A DNA stretch of 64,000 bases from Methanosarcinales archaeon Met12 (lineage in GTDB: Archaea; Halobacteriota; UBA148; JAJOKI01), in assembly GCA_002813105.2 (NCBI GenBank), contig CP017966.2, forward strand, positions 558,001 to 622,000, given 5' to 3'. Positions 34,170-43,522 of the stretch are shown here, piece by piece. The notes under the pieces are model-generated. The model saw only the letters and a program-made list of their open reading frames with translations, was not told the DNA's origin and did not search any database. Each line of letters starts with the position of its first letter. The first letter of the stretch is position 1. Both the position numbers and the translations under genes were made by a program.

Positions 34170-35165
34170 CTAAAACTCTATCGTCGACGAGTCGCCTATG
34201 TTGAGCGAATTTGGTTTGCCAGCGAGATTGACATCGTCCCCAAGTATACTTGTCTGGAGATTCATGTTCACTATCTTTGCACCAGAGCCTATGATGCCGT
34301 CAGCAATGATCGAGTTTTTGACGATGGTATTGTCTGCAATGGACACGTTCGGACCGATGATGGAGTTGACGATTTTCACACCAATTCCGACCATTACCGG
34401 CCGCATAATGATGGAATTGACAGATGCGATATCATTGCCTGGCTTCTCGGCCAGGAGCACCCTATTTACCTCCAGCAGCGTATCTGCTCTGCCGCAGTCA
34501 TACCAATCATGCACTGGAAACGTTTTCAGCACTGCGCCAGCGTTCACCATGAGCTGAAGCGCATCCGTGAGTTGGTACTCGCCTTTTTTACTACTCCTAA
34601 TTAGTTTGTCCAATGATTCGAACAGGAGAGATGTATTCTCTATGATGTAGATGCCAGCGATGCCAAGATTGGATGCTGAGCGCTTGGGTTTCTCGACCAG
34701 TTGGGTGATAACACCTTCCCTGGTGTGCACGATACCGTAGTGCTCTGGCGCATCCACAGTTTTAACTCCAATCGAGCCAGCGCATTTGCCATTGCCGTGA
34801 TGACTATTCAGGAAATCCTTATAACCAGCTTTGAAAATCATGTCGCCCAGCGCTATCATCACAGGCGAATCTCCGATAACATCTTTGGCGACGCATATGG
34901 AATGTCCCAATCCAAGTGGCTCTTCCTGCGTGACATAGGAGAGCTTGTCAAAGAGCTCAGAGTAGTTCGCATCGATGTAAGAGGTCATCTTATTCTTCAT
35001 ATAGCCCACGACGATGATGACCTCCTCTGGCTGAACATCGACCAGCCTATCCAGAATATGCCCGATGATGGGCTTGCCAGCCACGAACACCATCGGTTTT
35101 GGTTTGGTGTGAGTATGAGGATACAGTCTCTTGCCAACGCCTGCTGCAGGTATGATTACTTTCAT
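34170..35165 (-). CDS. sugar-1-phosphate nucleotidyltransferase with hexapeptide repeats
   Basis: A 331-residue enzyme. The N-terminal Rossmann-like domain has VIIPAAGVGKRLYPHTHTKP and PMVFVAGKPIIGHILDRL, with the metal Asp in PVMIALGDMIFKAG. The C-terminal 90 residues are left-handed beta-helix repeats (VGIGVKIVNSIIGPNVSIAD, NTIVKNSIIADGIIGSGAKI). With the UDP-sugar dehydrogenase and decarboxylase nearby, UTP:glucose-1-phosphate uridylyltransferase activity is a reasonable guess, but TTP use cannot be excluded. It lies 6 nt downstream of the dehydrogenase gene. Confidence 0.8.
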   Translation of the reverse strand: MKVIIPAAGVGKRLYPHTHTKPKPMVFVAGKPIIGHILDRLVDVQPEEVIIVVGYMKNKMTSYIDANYSELFDKLSYVTQEEPLGLGHSICVAKDVIGDSPVMIALGDMIFKAGYKDFLNSHHGNGKCAGSIGVKTVDAPEHYGIVHTREGVITQLVEKPKRSASNLGIAGIYIIENTSLLFESLDKLIRSSKKGEYQLTDALQLMVNAGAVLKTFPVHDWYDCGRADTLLEVNRVLLAEKPGNDIASVNSIIMRPVMVGIGVKIVNSIIGPNVSIADNTIVKNSIIADGIIGSGAKIVNMNLQTSILGDDVNLAGKPNSLNIGDSSTIEF

Positions 35166-35170
35166 TCAAA

Positions 35171-36463
35171 TCACCAGCATAGCCCTTCATAATCGATATG
35201 CTCTCTAAAAGCAATTATATTTCGCCCATCAATGACGATTCTGTTTTTCATCACCTTGAACTCGTCACCCAGTTTTTTAAACTCATCCCACTCGGTCATC
35301 ACCAGGCAGGCATCCACATCCTTGAGTGCGTCTTTTGCGCTTGAATGATATCGAATATTTGGAAAGATGGGGCGCATGTTCTCATTTGCTAAAGGATCGT
35401 ATGCTGAGACGATGGCTTTTTTCTCGATCAAGCTGTGAATGACTGGAATCGCTCTGGATTCCCTGATGTCATCGGTGTCATTCTTGAAGGCGAGCCCGAG
35501 TACTGCGATTTTTCTCCCTGAAAGGTTGCCTAATTTTCGCTCAAGCAGGCGAATCATTCTCTTCGGCTGCCCCTCGTTTACGTCCATCACGGACCTTAGC
35601 AGTTTTGGCCGATAGCCGAGCTCTTCGGCTTTATGAATCAACGCTCTCATATCCTTTGGAAAACAGGAGCCTCCAAAGCCTGCGCCAGCCCGCAAGAAGC
35701 TCGGCGAGATTCGATGGTCCAAGCCAACCGCATGCATGACCTCATAGGTATCGATGCCGAGCTCTTTACAGATGTTGCCGATTTCATTTGCAAACGATAT
35801 CTTCGTCGCTAGAAATGCATTGGAAGCGTACTTGATCATCTCAGCCGTCTTTAGTCCGGTTCGAATCAATGGGCAGTCAAAACCTTCATATAACTGCGCC
35901 ACCACCCCTCCAGAGCGCTTATCCAGCTCGCCGATGACGATGCGGTCTGGATTCATGAAATCATGGACTGCCCTGCCCTCTCTAAGGAATTCTGGATTCA
36001 CAGCAACGCCGAAGTCTGTCCCTGCCCTTTTTTGAGAGTATTCTTCAACAATCGGTATTACGACGTTTTGGGTAGTTTCTGGAACCACCGTGCTCTTGAC
36101 CGCGATCACATGATACTTCTCGTTGTTTCTTAGCGATATGCCAATGCTTTTACTTGCAGTCTTGATGACCGATAGGTCAATTTCGCCATCCTGGGCAGAT
36201 GGAGTGCCCACGCAGATAAAGGAGACGTCCGAGTCAGCGACGGAAGTATAATCAGTCGCAGCCACCAACATTTTACCAGCGTGTTTTTGAAATAATTCTT
36301 CCAATCCCTCCTCATGGATGGGTGGAATACCGGCGTTGATATTGTCCACCTTTTCTGCATCAACGTCTATGCAACATACATTATGGCCTAATTCAGCGAG
36401 GCACGCTGCCGTTACCGCTCCGACGTAACCAGCCCCGATAATCGAGATGCTACTGTCACCCAT
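35171..36463 (-). CDS. UDP-glucose/GDP-mannose dehydrogenase family protein
   Basis: About 430 residues; start MGDSSISIIGAGYVGAVTAA with GGTGA just upstream. The NAD site is GAGYVGAVTAACLAELGH. The catalytic Cys is in GFGGSCFPKDMRALIHKAEE. The C-terminal UDP-binding domain begins VLGLAFKNDTDDIRESRAIP. It oxidises the C6 hydroxyl of a nucleotide-sugar twice, giving a uronic acid; UDP-glucose to UDP-glucuronate is likely because a UXS-like enzyme is encoded 2.6 kb downstream. It lies head-to-tail with two nucleotidyltransferase genes, with gaps of 6 and 12 nt. Confidence 0.9.
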   Translation of the reverse strand: MGDSSISIIGAGYVGAVTAACLAELGHNVCCIDVDAEKVDNINAGIPPIHEEGLEELFQKHAGKMLVAATDYTSVADSDVSFICVGTPSAQDGEIDLSVIKTASKSIGISLRNNEKYHVIAVKSTVVPETTQNVVIPIVEEYSQKRAGTDFGVAVNPEFLREGRAVHDFMNPDRIVIGELDKRSGGVVAQLYEGFDCPLIRTGLKTAEMIKYASNAFLATKISFANEIGNICKELGIDTYEVMHAVGLDHRISPSFLRAGAGFGGSCFPKDMRALIHKAEELGYRPKLLRSVMDVNEGQPKRMIRLLERKLGNLSGRKIAVLGLAFKNDTDDIRESRAIPVIHSLIEKKAIVSAYDPLANENMRPIFPNIRYHSSAKDALKDVDACLVMTEWDEFKKLGDEFKVMKNRIVIDGRNIIAFREHIDYEGLCW

Positions 36464-36475
36464 GATATTCACCAA

Positions 36476-37477
36476 TCATCGCATCTTATAAAAATCCTTT
36501 ATCCTGATGCTGTCGTCCAGATGCGGCGTGGAGACCTCATGAAGTATCGTGTTCTCGAGCGCAACAATGGTGTGGGGGGTTCCTGGTTCAATTCTGATGA
36601 CGTCATTGCGCTCAAATTGCTCCTTGTGGTCCTCAAATTCAATGTAACCGATGCCGTCCATTATAAGCATGGTTTCATCCTTTTTCCCATGGTAATGATA
36701 TGATGTTTGATATCCTTCGCGAATGAATAACTTCTTGGTCAGATATTTGTCAGTGCTGATCAGGATTTTCTCATATCCCCATGGCTTATCAGTTCGGTTC
36801 TCGTACTCTTTTCGGATGTCCTCAAGGTCCTTACTCGTATCGATTGACATCCAGAGCAAACCATCTTCTCGATAATAACCGAGACGCCCCATCTTGGCAA
36901 GCGATGGAAATAAGGTATTCTCTATGGCACCGGTTTCAAAGTCCTCGAAAAACGACAGACATGCATTATCAAAACAATATATGCCACCATTTATGTAATG
37001 GTCCAGAAGGGGCTTCTCCTTGAATGCCTTGATATGCTCCTCGCCCAACATCACGATTCCATATGGGCTTTTCATCTTGGTGACGAACATCGATACGGAA
37101 TACTTCGACATGTCAAATTCATCCATCATCTTTTTCAGATTCAGGTCTGCGATCACGTCACCGTTACTGACCACGACGTCCTCATCATCGGTCGTCTCCA
37201 AACCTCTGCGTATGGCGTTTAGAGTGCCCAACGGCTCATCTTCTACGAGATACCTGATATTCACTCCTTTGTATTTTTGGCCATACCGCTCCTTTATTTT
37301 TTCATTTAAGTGACAGGCTAATAAAATGACCTCATCGATTCCTGCACTCGCAAAATCAAATATCTGTTTATCGAGAATTGTGTAACCCTTCTTGATATCG
37401 ATGAGGGGTTTGGGGACCTCATATGTAAGTGGCCTGAGGCGCTTCCCATACCCTCCGCATAGAATCATTCCGATCAT
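36476..37477 (-). CDS. fusion: sugar nucleotidyltransferase + cupin (isomerase/epimerase-like)
   Basis: A 333-residue protein. Residues 1-225 are a nucleotidyltransferase: [35 protein letters not shown] and [13 protein letters not shown] with the metal Asp. Residues 232-333 are a cupin: [40 protein letters not shown] and [12 protein letters not shown], with the metal-binding His and Glu. The order resembles mannose-1-phosphate guanylyltransferase/mannose-6-phosphate isomerase fusions but is shorter. GGGTG lies 5 nt before the ATG. It probably activates a sugar for the same glycan pathway. Confidence 0.82.
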   Translation of the reverse strand: MIGMILCGGYGKRLRPLTYEVPKPLIDIKKGYTILDKQIFDFASAGIDEVILLACHLNEKIKERYGQKYKGVNIRYLVEDEPLGTLNAIRRGLETTDDEDVVVSNGDVIADLNLKKMMDEFDMSKYSVSMFVTKMKSPYGIVMLGEEHIKAFKEKPLLDHYINGGIYCFDNACLSFFEDFETGAIENTLFPSLAKMGRLGYYREDGLLWMSIDTSKDLEDIRKEYENRTDKPWGYEKILISTDKYLTKKLFIREGYQTSYHYHGKKDETMLIMDGIGYIEFEDHKEQFERNDVIRIEPGTPHTIVALENTILHEVSTPHLDDSIRIKDFYKMR

Positions 37478-37511
37478 TTGGCACCCTTCATATAGTAGAA
37501 GTAGATTCTAA

Positions 37512-37934
37512 CTACCTCTCTTTAACTTGTCTCTTATACAAATAAAATGCCGCATCCTTATAGTTTACCAAAGATTCTACAAAATATTTGTCAATATTGG
37601 CTCTCTCAGACGCAAATGGTCTGATAATCATGTCTGCATCAACTTTCCTCGCGACCGACGCGATCGCACACTGAAGGTCGATTGGCGGCCTGATCGAATA
37701 TATCAGACTTGCACCTTTGTATATTTGTATATCCGGATTGAATATATCGTCTCTGATGAAGCGTATGCCATGAATACGGGGGCACATAACATCAGTTACG
37801 GTCACATCCAGACGGTCTTTTAGCAGGAGTGCTACCTCGGGATGTTTACCTATGCCGACCTCTACGATTTTGCCCCTGTATAATCTGAGAATATATTCCG
37901 CCAGATCCTTATGGCCAGTAATTGCCATAGACAT
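37512..37934 (-). CDS. UPF0146 family protein
   Basis: A 140-residue archaeal protein with a Rossmann-like nucleotide-binding start: LYRGKIVEVGIGKHPEVALL, then RLDVTVTDVMCPRIHGIRFI and SLIYSIRPPIDLQCAIASVA. It resembles a minimal methyltransferase fold but lacks a complete SAM motif; no function is established that I know of. It lies between the glycan-locus nucleotidyltransferase and a UPF0058 gene, so it marks the boundary to the housekeeping region. Confidence 0.78.
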   Translation of the reverse strand: MSMAITGHKDLAEYILRLYRGKIVEVGIGKHPEVALLLKDRLDVTVTDVMCPRIHGIRFIRDDIFNPDIQIYKGASLIYSIRPPIDLQCAIASVARKVDADMIIRPFASERANIDKYFVESLVNYKDAAFYLYKRQVKER

Positions 37935-38005
37935 CCCTACGCAGCATCTTGCATATAAATCTGAACGAGAAAAAGAAGCTTAATTTTGAGAGTGCAATTC
38001 AAAAT

Positions 38006-38272
38006 TTAACGGCATCGGTCTACTAATTCCTGCATGCGTGCGGAAACCCCTGCGCCCTGTCTGGACAACCCATCATCGGATACAATCAAGGCTAATTCGT
38101 TACCAAGTACGAAAATAGCCTTTTTGTGGTCTGCTTTACTCCTATGTATGTGAACCGGGCTTATATGTAAAGACTGATATCTCTGGAAATTATTGCAGTG
38201 ACCTGTATTCTCGAAGAATCTTTTAACCTGCACCAATATTGTATGGATATGTATCAGTTCATCCTTGTGCAT
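38006..38272 (-). CDS. UPF0058 family protein
   Basis: An 88-residue archaea-specific protein: MHKDELIHIHTILVQVKRFF, YQSLHISPVHIHRSKADHKK and AIFVLGNELALIVSDDG. The family is widely conserved in Euryarchaeota and has several conserved His residues suggestive of metal binding, but its role is unknown. It is upstream of UPF0146 on the same strand, 72 nt apart. Confidence 0.82.
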   Translation of the reverse strand: MHKDELIHIHTILVQVKRFFENTGHCNNFQRYQSLHISPVHIHRSKADHKKAIFVLGNELALIVSDDGLSRQGAGVSARMQELVDRCR

Positions 38273-38368
38273 TTCAAACCCCTATTCAACCAACGCAATC
38301 AATCACAGTACGATACACTAAGGAGAGTTAGAGCTTTACCATACTAAAGCTTTTGGTCGCCTTATTTA

Positions 38369-39601
38369 TTATTTGAGCTCCTCACTGGTAAGGACCTTGA
38401 GGGAGGGCGGCCTATTGGCAATATTGCCCAGTTTTACGCCTACCAGATAGTCCAGCTTCTTTTCTGCAGCGATATCGATGATGCGCTGGGTGATCACGCC
38501 ATCAAAGATGACACCTTTGACATCGCTGTTTGCCTCTCTTAAAACGTTGGCGAGGTCTCTCACTGCAACGTCTCCAATTGCCTTTTTATCGGCATTCAGT
38601 AATTTTGCACTCAAGGTACCGCTGAGCTCTTCTGCGTATGTCTTGAGTGCTTTTTCATTTGTTGCACTCACCGGTGGCGTATCCTCTTGCTTGGGCTTCT
38701 CTACACGGCGTCGAATACTGCTCAGATTCAAGATTCTCCTCTTTACCACTCCCTCTTTCTTCTGCACCCGGTGACCTGTAGAGACTTCCATGGCCTGTTC
38801 TGCCGGCACCTTGTTTCGCAACGCCTTGATGACCTCTTTTTGAGTCAAATCCTCGACACTCTTGCCTTCGGGGGCGCGTGCAACATAGTTGATGTCGGCA
38901 ATCTGAAGCAGTTCTTTTAATAATAAATCTCCGCCCCGGTCTCCATCAAGGAAAACTGTAACTGTTTTATTTTTACTGAGGTCTCCAATCGTCAGTGAGA
39001 CATTGGTCCCCTCGACTGCGATCGTGTTCTTGATGCCGTAACGCAATAGATTTAAAACGTCGGCACGCCCCTCTACTATGAGTATTGCATCCGAATCGGT
39101 CACATTAGGACCTGCCGGCAGGGCATCGTCACCATAAGATGTGATGCCCTCGATGCGCATAGCATGCTTCACCGATTCAGCGATCTCCTGGCTTTCTGGA
39201 ACATTATCATCGAATTTATCGGTTAGTATGTATTTTGCCCGGTCTATTACCTGTTTTCGCTTAACCGCCCTGATATCTTCTATCTTCGATACTGTGATGT
39301 TAGCGGTACATGGACCGATCCGCTCTATGGTTTCCAATGACGCCGCCATAATCGACGTTTCGACCTTACCAAGACTGGATGGAATCATGATTGACCCGCT
39401 TGACTTGCCGGATTTTGCATTGATATTAACTTCGATCCTGCCCACCCTTCCTGACTTCTGCAGGTCCCTAAGGTCCATGTCATCGCCGAGCAGACCCTCT
39501 GTTTGGCCAAAAATGGCCCCAACCACATCGGGCTTCTCTACAATGCCATCGGCATTTATATTTGCATAAATAATGTATTTCGTGGTATCGGAATTTTGCA
39601 T
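38369..39601 (-). CDS. dnaG: archaeal DnaG (Toprim primase / exosome subunit)
   Basis: A 410-residue archaeal DnaG. The N-terminal domain begins MQNSDTTKYIIYANINADGI. The Toprim domain (about residues 170-260) shows ILIVEGRADVLNLLRYGIKN, TVTVFLDGDRGGDLLLKELL and YVARAPEGKSVEDLTQKEVI, holding the conserved Glu and D-x-D. The C-terminal domain follows a Lys/Arg-rich linker. Archaeal DnaG is known as a primase-related protein that also associates with the RNA exosome. It is monocistronic as far as I can see. Confidence 0.93.
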   Translation of the reverse strand: MQNSDTTKYIIYANINADGIVEKPDVVGAIFGQTEGLLGDDMDLRDLQKSGRVGRIEVNINAKSGKSSGSIMIPSSLGKVETSIMAASLETIERIGPCTANITVSKIEDIRAVKRKQVIDRAKYILTDKFDDNVPESQEIAESVKHAMRIEGITSYGDDALPAGPNVTDSDAILIVEGRADVLNLLRYGIKNTIAVEGTNVSLTIGDLSKNKTVTVFLDGDRGGDLLLKELLQIADINYVARAPEGKSVEDLTQKEVIKALRNKVPAEQAMEVSTGHRVQKKEGVVKRRILNLSSIRRRVEKPKQEDTPPVSATNEKALKTYAEELSGTLSAKLLNADKKAIGDVAVRDLANVLREANSDVKGVIFDGVITQRIIDIAAEKKLDYLVGVKLGNIANRPPSLKVLTSEELK

Positions 39602-39893
39602 TGAAATCCTCTCCTTGATACAAAAACAGCCAAAGGCGTCAAGGTAAGATGGTCACACTTGACTTGTTTCAACCACACAGCGAACTCAATGAAGATAGTA
39701 TTGCACTTACTACTATATTTTTATGAAAACTATGTATACCTTCATACACCATATTTTGATTAATCTTAATCTATCCGCTATGAATTTTGAAACTACCTTT
39801 TTATCTTGGCTATTTTCTTAATATTACATTATCGATTACGCATTTGGACATAATAAACTTATGGTATGGGCTGCAAACCAAAGAGCTGGAACG
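39602..39893. other. intergenic region upstream of dnaG
   Basis: About 290 nt, AT-rich, with no ORF that resembles a gene and no tRNA or other RNA I recognise. It must contain the dnaG promoter on the minus strand. Confidence 0.5.
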
Positions 39894-40304
39894 CTAACAT
39901 CTGCACACTTTGTGGCGAAGCGTTTGGATGTAGGTGTCTATATTCTCCACCTCTTTTATCTCCTTTTGTACAAGCTTTTTGAGTCTCCCCCTAAGTCTGG
40001 CATTCGGCTTCGTACCGGATGCGCGTAGATATTTAAAAATCTTATTTGCCATTTCATTTCCCTTTGAATCCCAGTCAGTCAGTATGATCACAGTATCGGC
40101 TTTTCTGGAAATCTCCTCGGCAAAGCACAATAATGGTGGATGGGACGCAAGCATGATTTGACCAGAAATGCCCAGTTCATTCAATGCGAACCTATCCTTC
40201 ATACCCTCGACGATTATGACTGCGCCCTCGTCTAACAATTCCTGAATTTCGGCGAGAATCCACTCAATCCGCTGCAATCGTTCAGCATCTTCCATCTCAA
40301 TCAA
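39894..40304 (-). CDS. UPF0292 family Toprim-domain protein
   Basis: A 136-residue single Toprim domain: ELLDEGAVIIVEGMKDRFAL with the conserved Glu, VIILTDWDSKGNEMANKIFK with the D-x-D, and a basic C-terminal end (RLRGRLKKLVQKEIKEV). The Met three codons downstream is also possible. Toprim domains cleave or transfer nucleic-acid phosphodiesters or bind RNA; this small archaeal family has no settled function. It is followed by dnaG on the same strand. Confidence 0.82.
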   Translation of the reverse strand: MIEMEDAERLQRIEWILAEIQELLDEGAVIIVEGMKDRFALNELGISGQIMLASHPPLLCFAEEISRKADTVIILTDWDSKGNEMANKIFKYLRASGTKPNARLRGRLKKLVQKEIKEVENIDTYIQTLRHKVCRC

Positions 40305-40319
40305 TCCCGATTCAAGGGG

Positions 40320-40575
40320 ATGTTATAAGAATATAAATTAGATGTACCCTGACGCACTAACTCCGAGAGATCATCCGCTGGAATAATCCGCAGTCCTCCT
40401 CAGTTACCCTCATGCCAGGGTTTGTTCCACATTGGGGTTGGCTATACGGTCATCGATAGGCTTTGCCAGTAACTCCCGCAAGGACCTATACAATGCGGAT
40501 TTGTCGCCCCCATTTTGCACCGATGGTCACCGTATCCAATGGAATCCTCGCACCAGTCCTCGTAGAGGGCAATTA
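40320..40575 (-). other. unexplained structured region (possible ncRNA or relic) upstream of UPF0292
   Basis: The 345-nt gap 40305-40649 contains no intact gene. On the minus strand a TATA-like TTTATATAAG (about 40590-40600) precedes it by the right distance for a promoter. The transcript would contain ATACGGTGACCATCG pairing with CGATGACCGTAT (a 12-bp helix with a 3-nt bulge) plus smaller helices. One frame reads ALYEDWCEDSIGYGDHRCKM and then GATNPHCIGPCGSYWQ, Cys-rich, but has no standard start. I cannot decide between a small RNA and a gene remnant. Confidence 0.3.
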
Positions 40576-40649
40576 TATTATTTCATGCCACTTATATAAA
40601 GATGTGTTGTCGGTCAAATGGTGATTTAATGGAGACTTCCTTTATCTGC

Positions 40650-40995
40650 TCATAGCGTTTTGAATTCCGTGGTGATTAAAATCGCCTTGGTTTCGCTAGC
40701 GGTCGCTGCAATCAATGCATCCTGTAAATTCGCCCGTATTTCCTTCTGTACTCTCCTGCCTTTTTGCAATATCTGGGCAGACATTGATTTTATTAATGGT
40801 GTTTATGAGTGTTTCAGTTTTCTGTCCGACATCAAGACGTTCACAACTCTTGCCGCTAAGTAGCTCTGCTTCTATTATGACTGATGAGAATATGATGTCT
40901 CCACAACTCCACAGTTTGCCGAAGAATTTCACCGCCTCTGCATTGCCACGTAGGAAGTCGATAAAAATATCAGTATCGATGAGAAGTCGCCTCAT
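40650..40995 (-). pseudogene. vapC: VapC PIN-domain toxin, frameshifted
   Basis: From ATG 40995 the frame reads MRRLLIDTDIFIDFLRGNAE and has the second acidic site in IIEAELLSGKS. At a run of five A (minus strand, T5 at 40761-40765) the frame is lost; a shift restores NLQDALIAATASETKAILIT and TEFKTL before a stop at 40650, which supplies the third catalytic Asp. The toxin is therefore broken or mis-sequenced. I see no antitoxin beside it. Confidence 0.65.
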
Positions 40996-41087
40996 AAGCC
41001 GAGCCTTTTCATCCTTTTTTACACTAGGGGCTGACTTAGGCTCTTCTTTCCAACAGCCAACACACCCATCTATTATCAACTATAAAT

Positions 41088-42383
41088 TTAATCGGAAAAT
41101 CCGCTCCCCCTGATGAAGCGCCCGCTCCCCTTTTCACCGACGATTTCCCCATCAAGCACAACTTCGCCCCTGAGCATCGTCATCTTTGGGAAAATCGCGT
41201 TCATTCCTTCAAATGGCGTCCAACCAGCCTTGCTGTGCAGGTTCCTGTCCTTGATAGGCTTCATGTCATTTAAATCGACAAACACGAGATCGGCATCGTT
41301 TCCAACCTTAATCTCGCCTTTTCCGTTCAATCCGAAAACCCTCGCTGGATTGGTAGCCATGAGCTCTATCAGGCGCTGAAGTGATATGCGCCCTGCTTTT
41401 GCGGCAGACAGCATCAATGGTAATGAAGTTTCAACGCCAGGAACGCCAGCAGGGGCACTCCATATATCCTGCTCTTTTTCCTCCTCTGTGTGGGGTGCGT
41501 GATCAGAGGCGATCATGTCGATGCGGTCCAGCGCCGCCCAGAGTGCTTGCCCATCCCCCTCGCTTCTCAGCGGCGGATTCATCTTGCCGAACGTACCAAG
41601 TTTATCCCAGTCTTTTTCAGCGAGGAATAGGTGATGTGGCGTGACCTCACATGTCACATTTGTCCTTAGGAGGCGCAAACCTTCCCTGGTGCTGATGTGA
41701 CATATATGTAACTTGGTGCTTGTAACATTGGCGAATTGAACTGCTCTTGCGATGGCAATAGCTTCGGACTCATTCGGCCTGGATGATGAATAGGCGCCGG
41801 GGTTGGTCTTATCCCTCAACTTCTCGGTGCATCTCTTTATGACGCGCTCGTCTTCTGCATGTACGCAGGCGATGGCGTTCAATTGTGCAATGGTCTGAAA
41901 CGCATTGGACAACGCATCGTCATCGATGTTCAACCTGCCCACCGATTCAGCCATGTAGATTTCGCCAAAGGCGGTTACGCCTGCCCTCCACAATAGTTCG
42001 AGTTCCGCGCCTTCAACCACACCGGCATTGATGCCGAAATCCACGATCGAGCTCCTTGAAGCCTTCAGCTTAGCCTCAAATGATTTTAATGTCGTAGTAG
42101 GTGGAATCGTGTTTGGATGGTCTATAACGGTGGTCACGCCGCCAGCTGCGGCAGCACAGGAGCCTGAATACCAGTCTTCCTTATGCGACATACCCGGGTC
42201 GCGGAAGTGCACGTGCACATCTATCGCTCCAGGCAAAACCAGCAAACCATGCGCGTCGAGTACATCGTCTGCACGAATGTCCTTCGCAATCCTGGATATC
42301 CTGCCATCCGTTATCGCCAGCTCGGCTTCCAGAACATCCCCGTCGAGGAATAATTTCGCATTTTTAATCACAAGGTCCGGCAT
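41088..42383 (-). CDS. pyrC: dihydroorotase
   Basis: A 431-residue amidohydrolase of pyrimidine biosynthesis that cyclises carbamoyl-aspartate. The metal-binding start is AIDVHVHFRDPGMSHKEDWY, followed by GGVTTVIDHPNTIPPT; later metal His in CVHAEDERVI and LHICHISTREGLRL; and the catalytic Asp in IASDHAPHTEEEKEQD. Length and motifs match type I dihydroorotases. Its stop lies 9 nt from the regulator gene upstream, so the two may be co-transcribed. Confidence 0.93.
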   Translation of the reverse strand: MPDLVIKNAKLFLDGDVLEAELAITDGRISRIAKDIRADDVLDAHGLLVLPGAIDVHVHFRDPGMSHKEDWYSGSCAAAAGGVTTVIDHPNTIPPTTTLKSFEAKLKASRSSIVDFGINAGVVEGAELELLWRAGVTAFGEIYMAESVGRLNIDDDALSNAFQTIAQLNAIACVHAEDERVIKRCTEKLRDKTNPGAYSSSRPNESEAIAIARAVQFANVTSTKLHICHISTREGLRLLRTNVTCEVTPHHLFLAEKDWDKLGTFGKMNPPLRSEGDGQALWAALDRIDMIASDHAPHTEEEKEQDIWSAPAGVPGVETSLPLMLSAAKAGRISLQRLIELMATNPARVFGLNGKGEIKVGNDADLVFVDLNDMKPIKDRNLHSKAGWTPFEGMNAIFPKMTMLRGEVVLDGEIVGEKGSGRFIRGSGFSD

Positions 42384-42392
42384 TGTATCTCT

Positions 42393-43418
42393 TTATGTCC
42401 ACCTTTCCGGTTCTTTGACGCTCATGTTGATCATCATCTCTGATATGTCAACCCCATATTCTGCCATCCTTTTCAAGCTCTCTAAAGCGGATCGCAGGTG
42501 TATTTGATTTATGGTGTCGTGACGATTCTTTAATACTCTCTCGCTCACAGCCGTCACCAGCTCCACAGCCTCTTGAGACTCTGCTATTGCTTTGTTCGCG
42601 GCTTTTACATCCTTTTTGAATAGACACGCAAACACGTTATCGAATGAATTCAATACAAAATCTCCCGCCTCAGTTATTTCTGCAGTTAACTTCGGGTCAA
42701 TGCCCTTCATTTGAGTTGCGTCTTTCGCAATTTTTTCAGCATGGTCAGCTATCCGTTCCATGCTCTTCGCGATGAGCCTGTATCCCATACATTCTCTCTG
42801 GTGCTCGATGCCCATTTTTTTAGCCACTTTATAATCTCCGATCGCTGCCTTGAGCTGCCTCACGATCAGCAGATAGAATCTATCCACTTCGTTATCCCGC
42901 TGTATGACGTCTCGTGCAAGCGCTACGTTCCCGTCCTTCAGAGCCGTTATGGAATCCTTTTGCATCGATTTGAGGATCCTCGCCATTCGTTGAAATGTCT
43001 TTTCAAGTGACAACTCTTCATAGTTTAACAGGCTTTGCAGGATTAATTCATCTCCCGATTCATCGACCACTTCGAGCCCTATCAGTCCCTGTCTGACCGA
43101 GTCTTTTATCCATTTTCTGTCCTGTGTGCTGAATCCTTCCCTGGAGATCAGTTTTATTATGTCATAGCCGACCAGGTAGTTTGCTATTAGCAATCTGAGT
43201 ATGTCCTCCGGCTTTTCATCGGGAAATAGTTCTATAACTGTACTGAACGCCTCTTGCTTTTTTGTCCCAGTGGTGATGAGAATCGAGTTATCCGCTCCAC
43301 GTATAAGCGTTACTTCGTCTCCCTGGTTTATCCCCACGCTTCTTGCCCAGTCTATTGGCAGAGATACTATCAGTGTCGATCCGCCTGTCATCTGGACCTT
43401 TCGCTTCTCTTCTTCCAA
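42393..43418 (-). CDS. AbrB-domain PhoU-like phosphate-uptake regulator
   Basis: A 341-residue protein starting at TTG with GAGGT 7 nt upstream. Residues 8-50 form an AbrB/SpoVT DNA-binding domain (VQMTGGSTLIVSLPIDWARS, VGINQGDEVTLIRG). The rest contains two PhoU-like helical bundles (RDNEVDRFYLLIVRQL, RLIAKSMERIADHAEKIAKD). Such proteins are thought to regulate phosphate uptake in archaea. It is divergent from a small zinc-ribbon gene and lies 0.8 kb from the pst operon. The intergenic region shares the motif TCTATATTGGGATA with the pst leader. Confidence 0.85.
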   Translation of the reverse strand: MEEEKRKVQMTGGSTLIVSLPIDWARSVGINQGDEVTLIRGADNSILITTGTKKQEAFSTVIELFPDEKPEDILRLLIANYLVGYDIIKLISREGFSTQDRKWIKDSVRQGLIGLEVVDESGDELILQSLLNYEELSLEKTFQRMARILKSMQKDSITALKDGNVALARDVIQRDNEVDRFYLLIVRQLKAAIGDYKVAKKMGIEHQRECMGYRLIAKSMERIADHAEKIAKDATQMKGIDPKLTAEITEAGDFVLNSFDNVFACLFKKDVKAANKAIAESQEAVELVTAVSERVLKNRHDTINQIHLRSALESLKRMAEYGVDISEMMINMSVKEPERWT

Positions 43419-43456
43419 TTCTTTTACCTCTATATATGGACTATTGAGTAGATATA

Positions 43457-43470
43457 TCTATATTGGGATA
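43457..43470. promoter_or_regulatory. putative phosphate-regulon operator (regulator/zinc-ribbon intergenic)
   Basis: TCTATATTGGGATA lies between the divergent AbrB-PhoU gene and the zinc-ribbon gene and reappears as TCTATATGGGATA at 44267-44279 in front of pstS. A plausible binding site of the nearby regulator, which would make it autoregulated. Confidence 0.4.
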
Positions 43471-43522
43471 AAGTATATATAGTTATCTGTCGTGTGACCA
43501 TATGTGAAGGAGGCAGATAAAT

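Noticed and set aside
40320-40575. 7S signal-recognition-particle RNA
   Set aside because: Size and promoter would fit, but I find neither the GGAAGG-type helix 8 nor the Alu-domain motifs.
40660-41113. Plus-strand ORFs over the broken vapC
   Set aside because: Antisense shadows; the PIN acidic residues are on the minus strand.
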